This document shows, one piece after another, positions 1 through 7,206 of a DNA stretch of 22,329 bases; position 1 is the first letter of the stretch; the number at the start of each line of letters is the position of its first letter. A program made the position numbers and the translations under genes. The notes beneath the pieces are model-generated. The model had not been told where the DNA came from. It made no database searches and saw only the letters and a list, made by a program, of their open reading frames with translations. Where the stretch lies: assembly GCA_900545445.1 (NCBI GenBank), contig UQZH01000035.1:1-22329 (forward strand), given 5' to 3'. Source of the DNA: an uncultured Collinsella sp. (lineage in GTDB: Bacteria; Actinomycetota; Coriobacteriia; Coriobacteriales; Coriobacteriaceae).

Positions 1-2223
1 GTCCTCGCCCGTCTCGATGGCGAGCGGGGCTGTCAACTCCAGTACCTCGCAGCCCTCGGCCTGGGCACCGGCGATCTCGGCGTCCTGGGCCGTCATGTCG
101 CAGATGCGACGGCGGTAGACGATACTTACCTTTTCGGCACCGCAGCGCACAGCAGAGCGAGCCACGTCCATGGCAACGTTGCCGCCGCCGATGACGCACA
201 CGCGCTGGCCACTTAGGTCGGGCAGCTCGTCATCGCCGATGGCGCGCAGCATCTTGACAGCCGACTCAACACCGGGCGCCTCTTCGCCCGGAAGGCCGAG
301 CTTCTTATCGCTGTGGGCACCGATGGCCAAGTAGACGGCATCGAACTCGTCGCGCAGACGGGCGAGCTCCTCACCGCTCACGGAGTGATCGAGCTCCACG
401 TCGATGCCGGCGCTCAAGATCCAGTCGACCTCGGCCTGCAGGCGCTCGCGCGGCAGACGATAGCTGGGAATGCCGTAGCGCAGCATGCCGCCCAGGTGGT
501 GGCGCTGCTCAAAAATGGTCACCTTGTGGCCCATCACGGCCAGGTAGTAGGCGCATGAAAGGCCGGCCGGGCCGCCACCGATAACGGCAACGTTGCGGTC
601 GCTGTCGTTGGCGATGGCCTGGGCGCGCAACTTGGGCAGCACGGCGGTCATGGCCTCGCGGGCGGCCTTGAGCTTGCTGGCGCGAATCTGGGCGCCCTCG
701 GGCTCGTAGAATGCACGCTCGCAGGCACGGCCGCAGGGATGCGGGCAGATGGTGCCGGTAATGAACGGCAGGGCGTTGCGCTCGATGATGATGTTGAGTG
801 CGTCCTCGAAGCGGCCCTCGTCAACAGCCGCCAGATAGGCGGGGATATCCTGCTGGATGGGGCAGCTCGTGCGGCACGGCGTGGTAAAGCAGTCGGAAAG
901 CGGGCTCTTGCCGGCGACCTTGCGATCGGGCAGCGGGCGCAGCGGCTTCTTGTAGAGCGGGTTGGTGAGCGAATCAGTCTGGATCGCGGTCACGGCGTCG
1001 AGAGAGACGCCCGCGAACGGCTTGCCGTCCAGGTCGGCAAACTCGCCGGCCATCTGGCTAAAGCGCTCGTAACCGCCGGGCTTGAGCACGTCGGTCGCCA
1101 GGGTGACGGGCCAAATGCCGGCGTCATACAGGGCGCGGATGTTGTAGACCGTGGCGCCGCCGGAGTAGCTGATACGCAGCTTGCCATCAAACTGCTCGGT
1201 AATGCGGCGGGCAGCCTCGATGGTCAGCGAGAACAGCGAACGGCCGGACATGTACATCTCGGTGGAGGGCAGCTCGTTTCTCGTCACGTCGACGGGAAAC
1301 GTGTTGGTCAGCTTGACGCCAAACTCCAGGCCGCGCTCGGCGCACAGGGCAATCAGGCGCTCGAACATAGGCACGGCATCGGCCCACTGCAGGTCCTCGC
1401 GGAAGTGCGTGTCATCGAAGACGATGTAGTCAAAGCCCAGCTCGTTCAGACGCTGGCGGGCAAACTCATAGCCCAGCAGCGTGGGGTTGCACTTGATGTA
1501 GGTGTTGAGGCCCTTCTCGGTGATCAGATAGGTCGCGATGCGCTCGATCTCCGCCGGCGGGCAGCCATGCAGCGTTGACTCGGTAATGGAGTTGGAGACG
1601 CGCGCCGGGATGGACTCGACAAACGCGGCATCGACATGCTCAAACTTGTCCAGGTTGGCGAGCGCCCACGTGCGGCACTCGTTCCAGACGTCGGAGCCGC
1701 TGGCGTCCTTCATGCCCTCGATGTAGGCATCGACCTTGGGGCTCTTGATGCCCTCGAGGTCATAGCCCACGGACATGTTAAAGACAAAACCGTCCGGGCT
1801 GCCCAGGCCGTACTCGCGAGCGATCAGGTGGCAGGCAAACCATGCCTTCACGTACTCGGCAAAGGCCTGCGGAACCTCGAGCTCGGTCGACCACTCGCAG
1901 TTGTAGCACTCGTCCTGCGCCACAATGCAGGGCTTGTTCACACACTTGGAGAGCTCCTCGCCGTCCATAACCTGGACGGTCTTGAGCTCAAAGAAGCGGG
2001 AACCGGCCACGTAGGATGCCACGATGTTCTGGGCAAGCTGCGTATTGGGGCCGGCGGCCGGGCCAAACGGAGTCTCGATGCGCTCGTCAAAAATGGGAAG
2101 CGCACCCTCCTGATTGGTCGTGACCATCTTACGCACGCCAAAGATGGCGCCCTGGGTCTTGTGCTCCTCGATGATCCAGTTCATCAGCTGCGAAAACGGG
2201 ATCGGCCTCATGATGTCGCTCAT
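1..2223 (-). CDS. ygfK: Putative selenate reductase subunit YgfK (partial, 3' end beyond window)
   Basis: This is an open frame of 741 codons from an ATG at 2223 that runs off the left edge; E. coli YgfK is about 1030 residues, so roughly 290 residues are missing. The N-terminal half resembles a dihydroorotate-dehydrogenase-like TIM barrel (start MSDIMRPIPF; STLHGCPP around residue 270). From about residue 448 it becomes GltD-like: cysteine motifs CRTSC and CPHPCGRAC (about 490-500) for Fe-S clusters, a dinucleotide fold VAVIGGGPAGL near 545, and a second one VCVIGGGNVAMDVA near 675. The family is a flavin/Fe-S oxidoreductase linked to selenium-dependent molybdenum hydroxylases and, in gut anaerobes, to anaerobic purine and urate breakdown. 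Its exact reaction is not settled. It follows ssnA on the same strand with a 148-bp gap, the usual pairing. The RBS is GAGGAG upstream of the ATG. Confidence 0.93.
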   Translation of the reverse strand, partial: MSDIMRPIPFSQLMNWIIEEHKTQGAIFGVRKMVTTNQEGALPIFDERIETPFGPAAGPNTQLAQNIVASYVAGSRFFELKTVQVMDGEELSKCVNKPCIVAQDECYNCEWSTELEVPQAFAEYVKAWFACHLIAREYGLGSPDGFVFNMSVGYDLEGIKSPKVDAYIEGMKDASGSDVWNECRTWALANLDKFEHVDAAFVESIPARVSNSITESTLHGCPPAEIERIATYLITEKGLNTYIKCNPTLLGYEFARQRLNELGFDYIVFDDTHFREDLQWADAVPMFERLIALCAERGLEFGVKLTNTFPVDVTRNELPSTEMYMSGRSLFSLTIEAARRITEQFDGKLRISYSGGATVYNIRALYDAGIWPVTLATDVLKPGGYERFSQMAGEFADLDGKPFAGVSLDAVTAIQTDSLTNPLYKKPLRPLPDRKVAGKSPLSDCFTTPCRTSCPIQQDIPAYLAAVDEGRFEDALNIIIERNALPFITGTICPHPCGRACERAFYEPEGAQIRASKLKAAREAMTAVLPKLRAQAIANDSDRNVAVIGGGPAGLSCAYYLAVMGHKVTIFEQRHHLGGMLRYGIPSYRLPRERLQAEVDWILSAGIDVELDHSVSGEELARLRDEFDAVYLAIGAHSDKKLGLPGEEAPGVESAVKMLRAIGDDELPDLSGQRVCVIGGGNVAMDVARSAVRCGAEKVSIVYRRRICDMTAQDAEIAGAQAEGCEVLELTAPLAIETGED

Positions 2224-2371
2224 AGTGAGCTCCTCTCTGTAACGCCCGGCGAGACCGCGCGGCGGGCGCAAATACGGTGTAGCGCTAGCACAGCGCCGGC
2301 GACCCCGCGGAGGTCGCCTATACGCGCGTCGGATGCGGCGAAACATCCGGCGCGCGTGAATCTACTTGTAA
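2224..2371 (-). other. ssnA-ygfK intergenic region with tandem hairpins
   Basis: Two clear inverted repeats lie between the two genes. One has 7-bp perfect arms GGCGACC/GGTCGCC (2298-2304 and 2312-2318). The other has 13-nt arms with one mismatch (2323-2335 and 2344-2356) around an 8-nt loop. Neither is followed by a T-run on the minus strand, so they are more likely RNA processing or stability structures in a shared ssnA-ygfK transcript than terminators. Confidence 0.5.
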
Positions 2372-3727
2372 TTAGTAGGTGCGATCGTTGAGCGTGCTCC
2401 AGAGCTTCTTGGACTCAGCCATGGTCCACGCGTTGATCTTGTCCTCATCAATCCCAACGAACTCGCGATCCTTGTACAGGACGCGGCCGTTGATGATGGT
2501 GGTGCGGCAGTTTTTGCCCATCATGCCAAAGAGCATGTGGCCGTCGATGTTCTCCTCGCTCAGCGGCGTAAAGGGCTTGTAGTCCATGACGATGACGTCG
2601 GCGGCAGCGCCGGCCTCGAGCACACCGAGCTTGCGATTGAAGTACTTGCTCGCCATCTTGGCGTTGTTCTCGAACAGCATGGTCATGGCCTCGCACCAGC
2701 CCACGTTGGGCATAGCGGCGTTGTGGCGCTGAATGATCAGGAAGACCTTAAGGCTCTCGAGCATATCGTGGGTGTAGGCGTCAGTACCCATGCACACGGG
2801 GATGCCGCGGCGGAAGAACTCGAGCACGGGGGCGCAGCCCACGGCGTTGCCCATATTGGATTCGGGGTTGTTGACGAGCCAGGTGCCGGACTCCTTGACG
2901 ATATCCATCTCGGCAGGCGTCACGTGGATGCAGTGGCCCAGCATGGTGTCGGGACCCAGCAGGTTGTGCTGCAGCAGGCGCTCGACCGGGCTGATGCCAC
3001 CGCGGTTGAGGCGGGAATCCCACACGTCGTTCATGCCCTCGCACACATGGATGTGGAAGCCGGTCAGGCCGTTGTTGGCCTCGGCCATCTTGTCCATGGT
3101 CTCGTCCGAAAGCGTAAAGGTGGCATGTCCGCCAAACATGGCGGCGATCATGTGGTTATCGTTATCGCGACGCTCCTTGGCGGCCCACTGGGCAAACTCG
3201 GCGTTCTCGGCAATGGCCTGGTCGCATTTTTCCTGGCCGCGGCGATCGGAGACCTCGTAGCACAGGCACGAACGCATGCCCAGCTCCTGAGCTGCATCCT
3301 TAATGGTAAAGAGGCTTCCCGGGATCTCGCAGAAGCTCGCGTGGTGGTCGAAGATCGTGGTGACACCATCGCGAATGGAGTCCAGAATCGTGGCATAGGC
3401 GCTTGCCTTGGTGCCGTCGAGCGTCAGATTGTCGTCGATCTTCCACCACTGCTGCTCGAGATTCTCCAGGAAGTTGGTGGGGTTGCAGCCCTTAATGGCA
3501 AGGCCGCGGGCCAGACCCGAGTAGATGTGGGTGTGGCAGTTGATGAGTCCGGGCATGATGAGGTTGCCCTGGGCATCGACGTACTCGGCATCCGGGTACT
3601 TGGCCTTGAGCTCGCACTCGGGACCTACTTCGACGATCGTATCTCCGTCAATGGCGACCGCACCGTTTGGAATGAACGGGGCCTGAGCATTGCGGGTAAA
3701 GACGGAACCGTTAGCGACCAGAAGCAT
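2372..3727 (-). CDS. ssnA: Putative aminohydrolase SsnA
   Basis: This 451-residue protein belongs to the amidohydrolase (cytosine deaminase/chlorohydrolase-like) superfamily. Metal-site motifs are visible in order: NCHTH (H65, H67), HIHVCEG (H225/H227), GHCIHV (H265) and MGTDAYTH (D316). The family deaminates or hydrolyses cyclic C-N bonds. SsnA is specifically tied to selenium-dependent molybdenum hydroxylase and purine-degradation clusters, although its substrate is not firmly known. The frame could begin six codons earlier at 3745 (MLKGAF), but the internal ATG at 3727 has a good RBS (GAAGGGAG, about 6 nt upstream) and gives the usual N-terminus. It lies between the permease and ygfK on the same strand. 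Confidence 0.93.
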   Translation of the reverse strand: MLLVANGSVFTRNAQAPFIPNGAVAIDGDTIVEVGPECELKAKYPDAEYVDAQGNLIMPGLINCHTHIYSGLARGLAIKGCNPTNFLENLEQQWWKIDDNLTLDGTKASAYATILDSIRDGVTTIFDHHASFCEIPGSLFTIKDAAQELGMRSCLCYEVSDRRGQEKCDQAIAENAEFAQWAAKERRDNDNHMIAAMFGGHATFTLSDETMDKMAEANNGLTGFHIHVCEGMNDVWDSRLNRGGISPVERLLQHNLLGPDTMLGHCIHVTPAEMDIVKESGTWLVNNPESNMGNAVGCAPVLEFFRRGIPVCMGTDAYTHDMLESLKVFLIIQRHNAAMPNVGWCEAMTMLFENNAKMASKYFNRKLGVLEAGAAADVIVMDYKPFTPLSEENIDGHMLFGMMGKNCRTTIINGRVLYKDREFVGIDEDKINAWTMAESKKLWSTLNDRTY

Positions 3728-3922
3728 AAATGCTCCCTTCAACATCAGGGGCGGGGTTTGACACCTCTGACATGGCGGAGTGCGAAGCGCCGGCCTACAC
3801 CGGAAACGGGCCCTCTCCCGTCAACGCTTCACCAAAGGGACAAACCCTTTGAAGTGCGGCTTGGCACCGCATGACGTCGGCGGACGAGGCGATGCGCCCG
3901 CCGACGAATAGCACCGAATTGG
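3728..3922 (-). other. permease-ssnA intergenic region with hairpins
   Basis: This 195-bp gap has no convincing gene. It contains a 7-bp perfect hairpin CAAAGGG/CCCTTTG (3833-3851) and a 9-bp perfect hairpin CGTCGGCGG/CCGCCGACG (3875-3906) just past the permease stop. No T-run follows on the minus strand, so partial termination or mRNA processing is more likely than full termination. No good sigma70-like promoter was found for ssnA here. Confidence 0.45.
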
Positions 3923-5317
3923 TTACTTCTTGCTCTCGGGCAAGACCAGATCCACGGCAGCGTCCTTGGCAGCATCGATGTGCTGAGCCACGACCGGCGT
4001 CTGCGGAAGGATCAGGTTAAGGACAATGGCCATGATGGCGGTGGGGGTTACGGCATTGGAGCCGATGACGGTGGGCACCCAGGTGGGCATACCCTCACCG
4101 GCAAGGCAACCGCTGGCCATCCAGATACCCAGGCCAAAGACGACGGAGGTACCGACGATGGTGGTAGTGCGCTGCGTGAGGCCCTCGCGGGTGAACATGC
4201 GCACGCCGTTCATGGTGATGGTGCCAAAGACGCCGACGGTCGCGCCGCCGATGACGGGCTGCGGGATAGCGGAAAGGACGGCAGAGAGCTGCGGGAACAG
4301 GCCGGCGATGGCAAAGACGGCCGCGATGATCACAAAGACCCACTTGTTGACGACCTTGTTGGAGCAGATGATGCCCACGTTCTGGCCAAGGGCGCTGGTG
4401 GGAAGACCGCCCAGCAGGCCGCCGACCATAGAGGTGAGGCCCTGGGACACGATAGCGCCGGAGAGCTCGCGCTCGGTGGGCATACGGTCGATGGAGCCCA
4501 GGCAGGCGGCGGAGACGTCACCGATAACCTGGATGGCAACCATGGGGAACACGACGGCGAGGGTAATGCAGACCTCGGGATCAAACTCGAGCGCGTAGGG
4601 CATGAGCTTGGGAAGGGCGAAGACCTGAGCGGTGGCGACGCTGGAGAAGTCGATCATGCCAAAGGGGATGGAGACGATCATACCGACGATCATGCCAAAG
4701 AACACGGATCCCAGCTTGAGCGTGCCCTTGCCAAAGTTGGCGAGCGCAAAGACCACGGCGAAGGTGATAAGAGCGACGCACCAGGCCTGCGGAGTGCCCC
4801 ACAGCGGCGTACCCATACCGCCGGCCATATACTTGACGGCCGTGGGATACAGCGAAACGCCGATGGAGAAGATGACCGTACCGGTCACGACGGGCGGGAA
4901 CAGCCACTTGATCTTGCTGTAGGCAAGACCAAAGAGGACCGCGACGGCGCCACCGACGATCTCGCCGCCCAGCAGCGCACCAAAGCTAAAGCCCGAGGCT
5001 CCCATGGCCTGCAGGGCCGGCAGGAACGCGAACGAAACGCCCATGACGATGGGCAGGCCGCCGCCGATGCGACGGAAGGGAGCGAAGGCCTGAAGGGCCG
5101 TGTCGATCGCCGAAAGAATGAGCGCGACCTGGATGATGTCGGTGCTCTGCTGGCTATTAAAGCCATAGACGCCGGCCATGATGACCGCCGGGGTAATGAT
5201 GCCGGCAAACGATGCCAGTACGTGCTGAAGGGCACACGGGATCATTTCCTTAACGGGAGGCACGCCTTCGCGAGTGAACAGGGCTTCAGTGCCGTTCGTA
5301 ACCGTCTCCTGGGTCAT
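3923..5317 (-). CDS. NCS2-family nucleobase (xanthine/urate/uracil-type) permease
   Basis: This 464-residue, highly hydrophobic protein has the nucleobase:cation symporter-2 layout of about 14 membrane segments. Family landmarks are visible: QH in the first helix (Q31-H32), a GD motif in AIQVIGD (residues 261-267), and the QN motif in ALGQNVG (Q312-N313). It would import a purine or pyrimidine with protons. Lying upstream of ssnA and ygfK, it probably feeds purines such as xanthine or urate into that pathway. The sites that by remembered alignment match the essential acidic residues E272 and D304 of E. coli XanQ are both Gln here (Q263 and Q292), while the D276 equivalent (D267) is kept. The substrate cannot be decided from sequence. 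The ATG at 5317 has only a weak RBS (GAGG, 12 nt upstream). Confidence 0.88.
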   Translation of the reverse strand: MTQETVTNGTEALFTREGVPPVKEMIPCALQHVLASFAGIITPAVIMAGVYGFNSQQSTDIIQVALILSAIDTALQAFAPFRRIGGGLPIVMGVSFAFLPALQAMGASGFSFGALLGGEIVGGAVAVLFGLAYSKIKWLFPPVVTGTVIFSIGVSLYPTAVKYMAGGMGTPLWGTPQAWCVALITFAVVFALANFGKGTLKLGSVFFGMIVGMIVSIPFGMIDFSSVATAQVFALPKLMPYALEFDPEVCITLAVVFPMVAIQVIGDVSAACLGSIDRMPTERELSGAIVSQGLTSMVGGLLGGLPTSALGQNVGIICSNKVVNKWVFVIIAAVFAIAGLFPQLSAVLSAIPQPVIGGATVGVFGTITMNGVRMFTREGLTQRTTTIVGTSVVFGLGIWMASGCLAGEGMPTWVPTVIGSNAVTPTAIMAIVLNLILPQTPVVAQHIDAAKDAAVDLVLPESKK

Positions 5318-5404
5318 TTGACCACCAATCCTCGAAGTAGTTGTTTTCGCATCTAACGCTCTATTGTGACGCAGTGCGGGGTTGAGGTTGTGCCTTCATT
5401 GCAT

Positions 5405-5433
5405 ATCGTATTAAAGATGATTCTCATTCTCAA
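5405..5433 (-). promoter_or_regulatory. Candidate promoter for the permease operon
   Basis: Read on the minus strand, TTGAGA and TACGAT are separated by 17 nt, in an AT-rich stretch 90-115 bp upstream of the permease start. It is the best sigma70-like match in the divergent region. It is overlapped by the Fur-like dyad at 5418-5432. Confidence 0.4.
5418..5432 (-). promoter_or_regulatory. Possible Fur-like box overlapping the permease promoter
   Basis: The minus-strand 15-mer TGAGAATGAGAATCA matches the 7-1-7 Fur consensus TGATAATNATTATCA at 11 of 14 defined positions. It covers the -35/spacer of the candidate permease promoter, where a repressor would act. Coriobacterial metal regulators may have other preferences, so this is tentative. 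Confidence 0.3.
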
Positions 5434-5445
5434 TAATAATTTTTT

Positions 5446-5475
5446 GTTATCAGACTATTCTTCAGCTGAGATAAC
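5446..5475. promoter_or_regulatory. Dyad GTTATC-N18-GATAAC in the divergent regulatory region
   Basis: An imperfect dyad with 6-bp perfect outer arms lies between the permease promoter and the regulator gene. It is a possible operator for the adjacent PAS/YheO-type regulator. The arms are short, so it could be chance in AT-rich DNA. Confidence 0.25.
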
Positions 5476-5669
5476 GCATTTCCGCAGGTCATGAAAGTGT
5501 CTGGTCAAAATAACATCTAACTTTTCTTTTGGTCAACCGTTTACCGCCAAATATCTACCGCTCATCTGTATTACGCAATGTACCTGCGGATATACGAGAT
5601 GGTGGGCAGCGTGTTACCATGAGAAAAAATTGTTATGAACATTTCCGATTTCACCCAAAGGAGTTGCCC

Positions 5670-6326
5670 GTGAACGAGACCGTACGCCGCTTTTTGCCGA
5701 TGGTCGATTTTCTGGAGCAGGTACTCGGCAAGAACAGCGAAATCGTGCTGCACGATTTCTCGGATCCCGACCACGCCATCGTCGATATTCGCAACGGCAT
5801 CGTGAGCGGCCGTAAGGTCGGCGGTCCTGCCACCGATCTGGCGCTCAAGATCATGCACGACCCCAAGTATTGCGACCTGCCGTTTATTACGGGCTACGAG
5901 GGGCGCGGTGCCGGCGGCAAGACGTTGGAGTCAGCGACGTACTTTATCCGCGAGAATGACAAGATCGTCGGTATGCTCTGCGTCAACACCGACCTCTCGA
6001 CTGTGCGCTCCATCAACGCCATGGCGCAGCAGCTCATGGCGTGCTTCGACGCGGCGCCGACGCGCACGGAGCCCGCCCCTATCGAGGTCGAAAGCCTTTC
6101 GGAGTCCACACAGGAGCTCATCGACCGCAGCATTGCCGAGTTGCTGAGCGCGCGCGGGCTGGATGTAGCGTCGCTTGGTCAGAGCGACCGCGTGGACGTC
6201 ATTCGCCACCTCAACGGTAACGGGGTGTTCATGCTCAAGGGCGCCGTGGCCTGCGCCGCCACCGCGCTGGGCATCTCGGAGCCCAGCGTCTACCGCTACC
6301 TGCAAAAAGTTCGCAAGGAAGGCTAA
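5670..6326 (+). CDS. PAS/YheO-type helix-turn-helix transcriptional regulator
   Basis: This 218-residue protein has a YheO-like PAS domain (about residues 6-115; motifs FLPMVDFLEQVLG and EIVLHDF) and a C-terminal helix-turn-helix (about 150-212; GVFMLKGAVACAATALG then SVYRYLQKV). This is the family layout of YheO/DauR regulators, which sense small metabolites. The frame is open back to a TTG at 5529 and an ATG at 5620. The GTG at 5670 is chosen because AAAGGAG lies 6 nt upstream and family members start at this point (NETVRRFLPMVDF). It is divergent from the permease-ssnA-ygfK genes and ends at a bidirectional terminator, so it probably controls the purine cluster in response to a purine-derived ligand. 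That link is inference from position. Confidence 0.88.
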   Translation: MNETVRRFLPMVDFLEQVLGKNSEIVLHDFSDPDHAIVDIRNGIVSGRKVGGPATDLALKIMHDPKYCDLPFITGYEGRGAGGKTLESATYFIRENDKIVGMLCVNTDLSTVRSINAMAQQLMACFDAAPTRTEPAPIEVESLSESTQELIDRSIAELLSARGLDVASLGQSDRVDVIRHLNGNGVFMLKGAVACAATALGISEPSVYRYLQKVRKEG

Positions 6327-6340
6327 CCCGCTGACTCCTT

Positions 6341-6366
6341 GGGGACGGAGGAAAACGGATCATTTT
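6341..6366 (+). repeat. GGGGAC-headed repeat, CGGATCATTTT type (single copy)
   Basis: A 26-nt element beginning GGGGACGGAGG and ending CGGATCATTTT lies just past the regulator stop codon. It matches the two inverted copies at 7029-7054 and 7075-7100 with few changes. Confidence 0.75.
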
Positions 6367-6382
6367 TGTCGCATCGCTTGAC

Positions 6383-6420
6383 AAAAGACCCTGCAGTTCA
6401 CACGCACTGCAGGGTCTTTT
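6383..6420. terminator. Bidirectional intrinsic terminator between the regulator and ridA
   Basis: Perfect 15-bp arms (6383-6397 and 6406-6420) flank an 8-nt loop. The GC core GACCCTGCAG is bounded by AAAA on one side and TTTT on the other, giving a U-run in either direction. It sits between convergent genes. Confidence 0.9.
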
Positions 6421-6450
6421 TGCATGTCATGTTTAGTTGTTGCCAACACC

Positions 6451-6828
6451 TTAGAGAGCGGCGACGACCTCGATCTCGACCAGACCGCCGGCCGGAAGAG
6501 CGGCAACCTGGAAAGCACTGCGCGCGGGGAACGGAGCCTCGAACTTGGAGGCGTAGATCTCGTTCACGGCAGCGAAGTCGGCAATGTCGGCCAGATAGAC
6601 CGTGGTCTTAACGACATCGGCAAAGGTGGCGCCGGCAGCGGTCAGCAGAGCCTCGACGTTAGCAAGGGACTGCTTAGCCTGGGCCTCGACGCCCTCGGGC
6701 ATCTTGCCGGTTGCGGGGTCGATGCCCAGCTGGCCGGACAGGAACACCATGTTGCCGGTCTGGATGCCGGGGGAATACGGGCCGATGGCTGCAGGTGCGT
6801 TATCGGAAGACACGACGGTCTTGCTCAT
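6451..6828 (-). CDS. ridA: RidA family reactive enamine/imine deaminase
   Basis: This 125-residue protein has the standard length for the YjgF/YER057c/UK114 family. The signature region near the C-terminus reads FPARSAFQVA followed by LVEIEVVA. By alignment with E. coli RidA, R103 and E118 match the substrate-binding arginine and catalytic glutamate. RidA hydrolyses 2-aminoacrylate and related enamines or imines from PLP enzymes to ketoacids and ammonia, in the cytosol as a trimer. The RBS AGGAG is 5-6 nt before the ATG. It is monocistronic here, with its own candidate promoter and a leader hairpin. Purine-degradation clusters of the ygfK/ssnA type often include a diaminopropionate ammonia-lyase (YgeX) that makes 2-aminoacrylate, so its placement beside this cluster may be functional. 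Confidence 0.93.
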   Translation of the reverse strand: MSKTVVSSDNAPAAIGPYSPGIQTGNMVFLSGQLGIDPATGKMPEGVEAQAKQSLANVEALLTAAGATFADVVKTTVYLADIADFAAVNEIYASKFEAPFPARSAFQVAALPAGGLVEIEVVAAL

Positions 6829-6861
6829 GTTTTTCTCCTTACGATCAGATAGAGAGCGTGA

Positions 6862-6907
6862 GCGCGGCGTTCACACCGGGAGGCACAATTCGGTCTGAAC
6901 ACCGCGC
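6862..6907 (-). promoter_or_regulatory. Hairpin in the ridA 5' leader
   Basis: The 12-nt arms 6862-6873 and 6896-6907 (GCGCGG..GTTCA type) pair fully in RNA, counting one G-U pair, with a 22-nt interior that can add four more pairs. It would sit at the very 5' end of a transcript started from the promoter at 6918-6946. No T-run follows, so it is not a terminator. Confidence 0.5.
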
Positions 6908-6917
6908 TTGATTTGGG

Positions 6918-6946
6918 ATAGTACTCAAGGTTTCCGCGCGATGCAA
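6918..6946 (-). promoter_or_regulatory. Candidate ridA promoter
   Basis: On the minus strand, TTGCAT and TACTAT are separated by 17 nt, about 90 bp upstream of the ridA start. It is a moderate match, supported by the leader hairpin starting just downstream. Confidence 0.35.
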
Positions 6947-7028
6947 GATTATTATCACGTTGCGAGAATATTTTATCGCCCAACGGTGCCTGTCGGCCGC
7001 TGAACGGCACGACCGGACAGTGAAGCTC

Positions 7029-7100
7029 AAAATGATCCGTTTCCCTCCGTCCCCATCGGATCAGGCGATCCATAGGGGACAGAGGGAAGCGGATCATTTT
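7029..7100. repeat. Long inverted repeat made of two GGGGAC-headed elements
   Basis: Two 26-nt arms (7029-7054 and 7075-7100) are inverted copies with two mismatches, both allowing G-U pairs in one RNA sense. The GGGGAC heads face the 20-nt centre, which contains GGATC..GATCC. The arms match the single copy at 6341-6366. It lies between divergent ridA and the U32 gene, and is a REPIN-like doublet by structure. Confidence 0.85.
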
Positions 7101-7168
7101 TGCTGCAAGGGCTGCTGAAGACTTTATCCTGCTTGGGCCACAGGGCTCGTCCGCCGCAACAGCACCAC

Positions 7169-7174
7169 TATACT
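7169..7174 (+). promoter_or_regulatory. Candidate -10 box for the U32-rluA operon
   Basis: TATACT lies 33-38 bp upstream of the U32 start codon, giving a short leader. The sequence 17 nt further upstream (CTCGTC) is a poor -35. Confidence 0.35.
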
Positions 7175-7206
7175 TTTGAGTATCTGAGCATTTTGAAAGG
7201 CAGGAT

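Noticed and set aside
3774..3816. Promoter for ssnA with TTGACG on the minus strand (near 3818)
   Set aside because: At 17-18 nt spacing the -10 is GGTGTA or GTGTAG, too weak to claim; transcription from the permease side is simpler.
2537..5356. Two long plus-strand open frames (2537-3874 and 3980-5356)
   Set aside because: Both are antisense to ssnA and the permease, with composition typical of reverse-frame shadows and no domain motifs.
5529..5669. Longer N-terminus for the PAS/YheO regulator from TTG at 5529 or ATG at 5620
   Set aside because: The extra residues do not resemble the family, and neither start has an RBS as good as AAAGGAG before the GTG at 5670.
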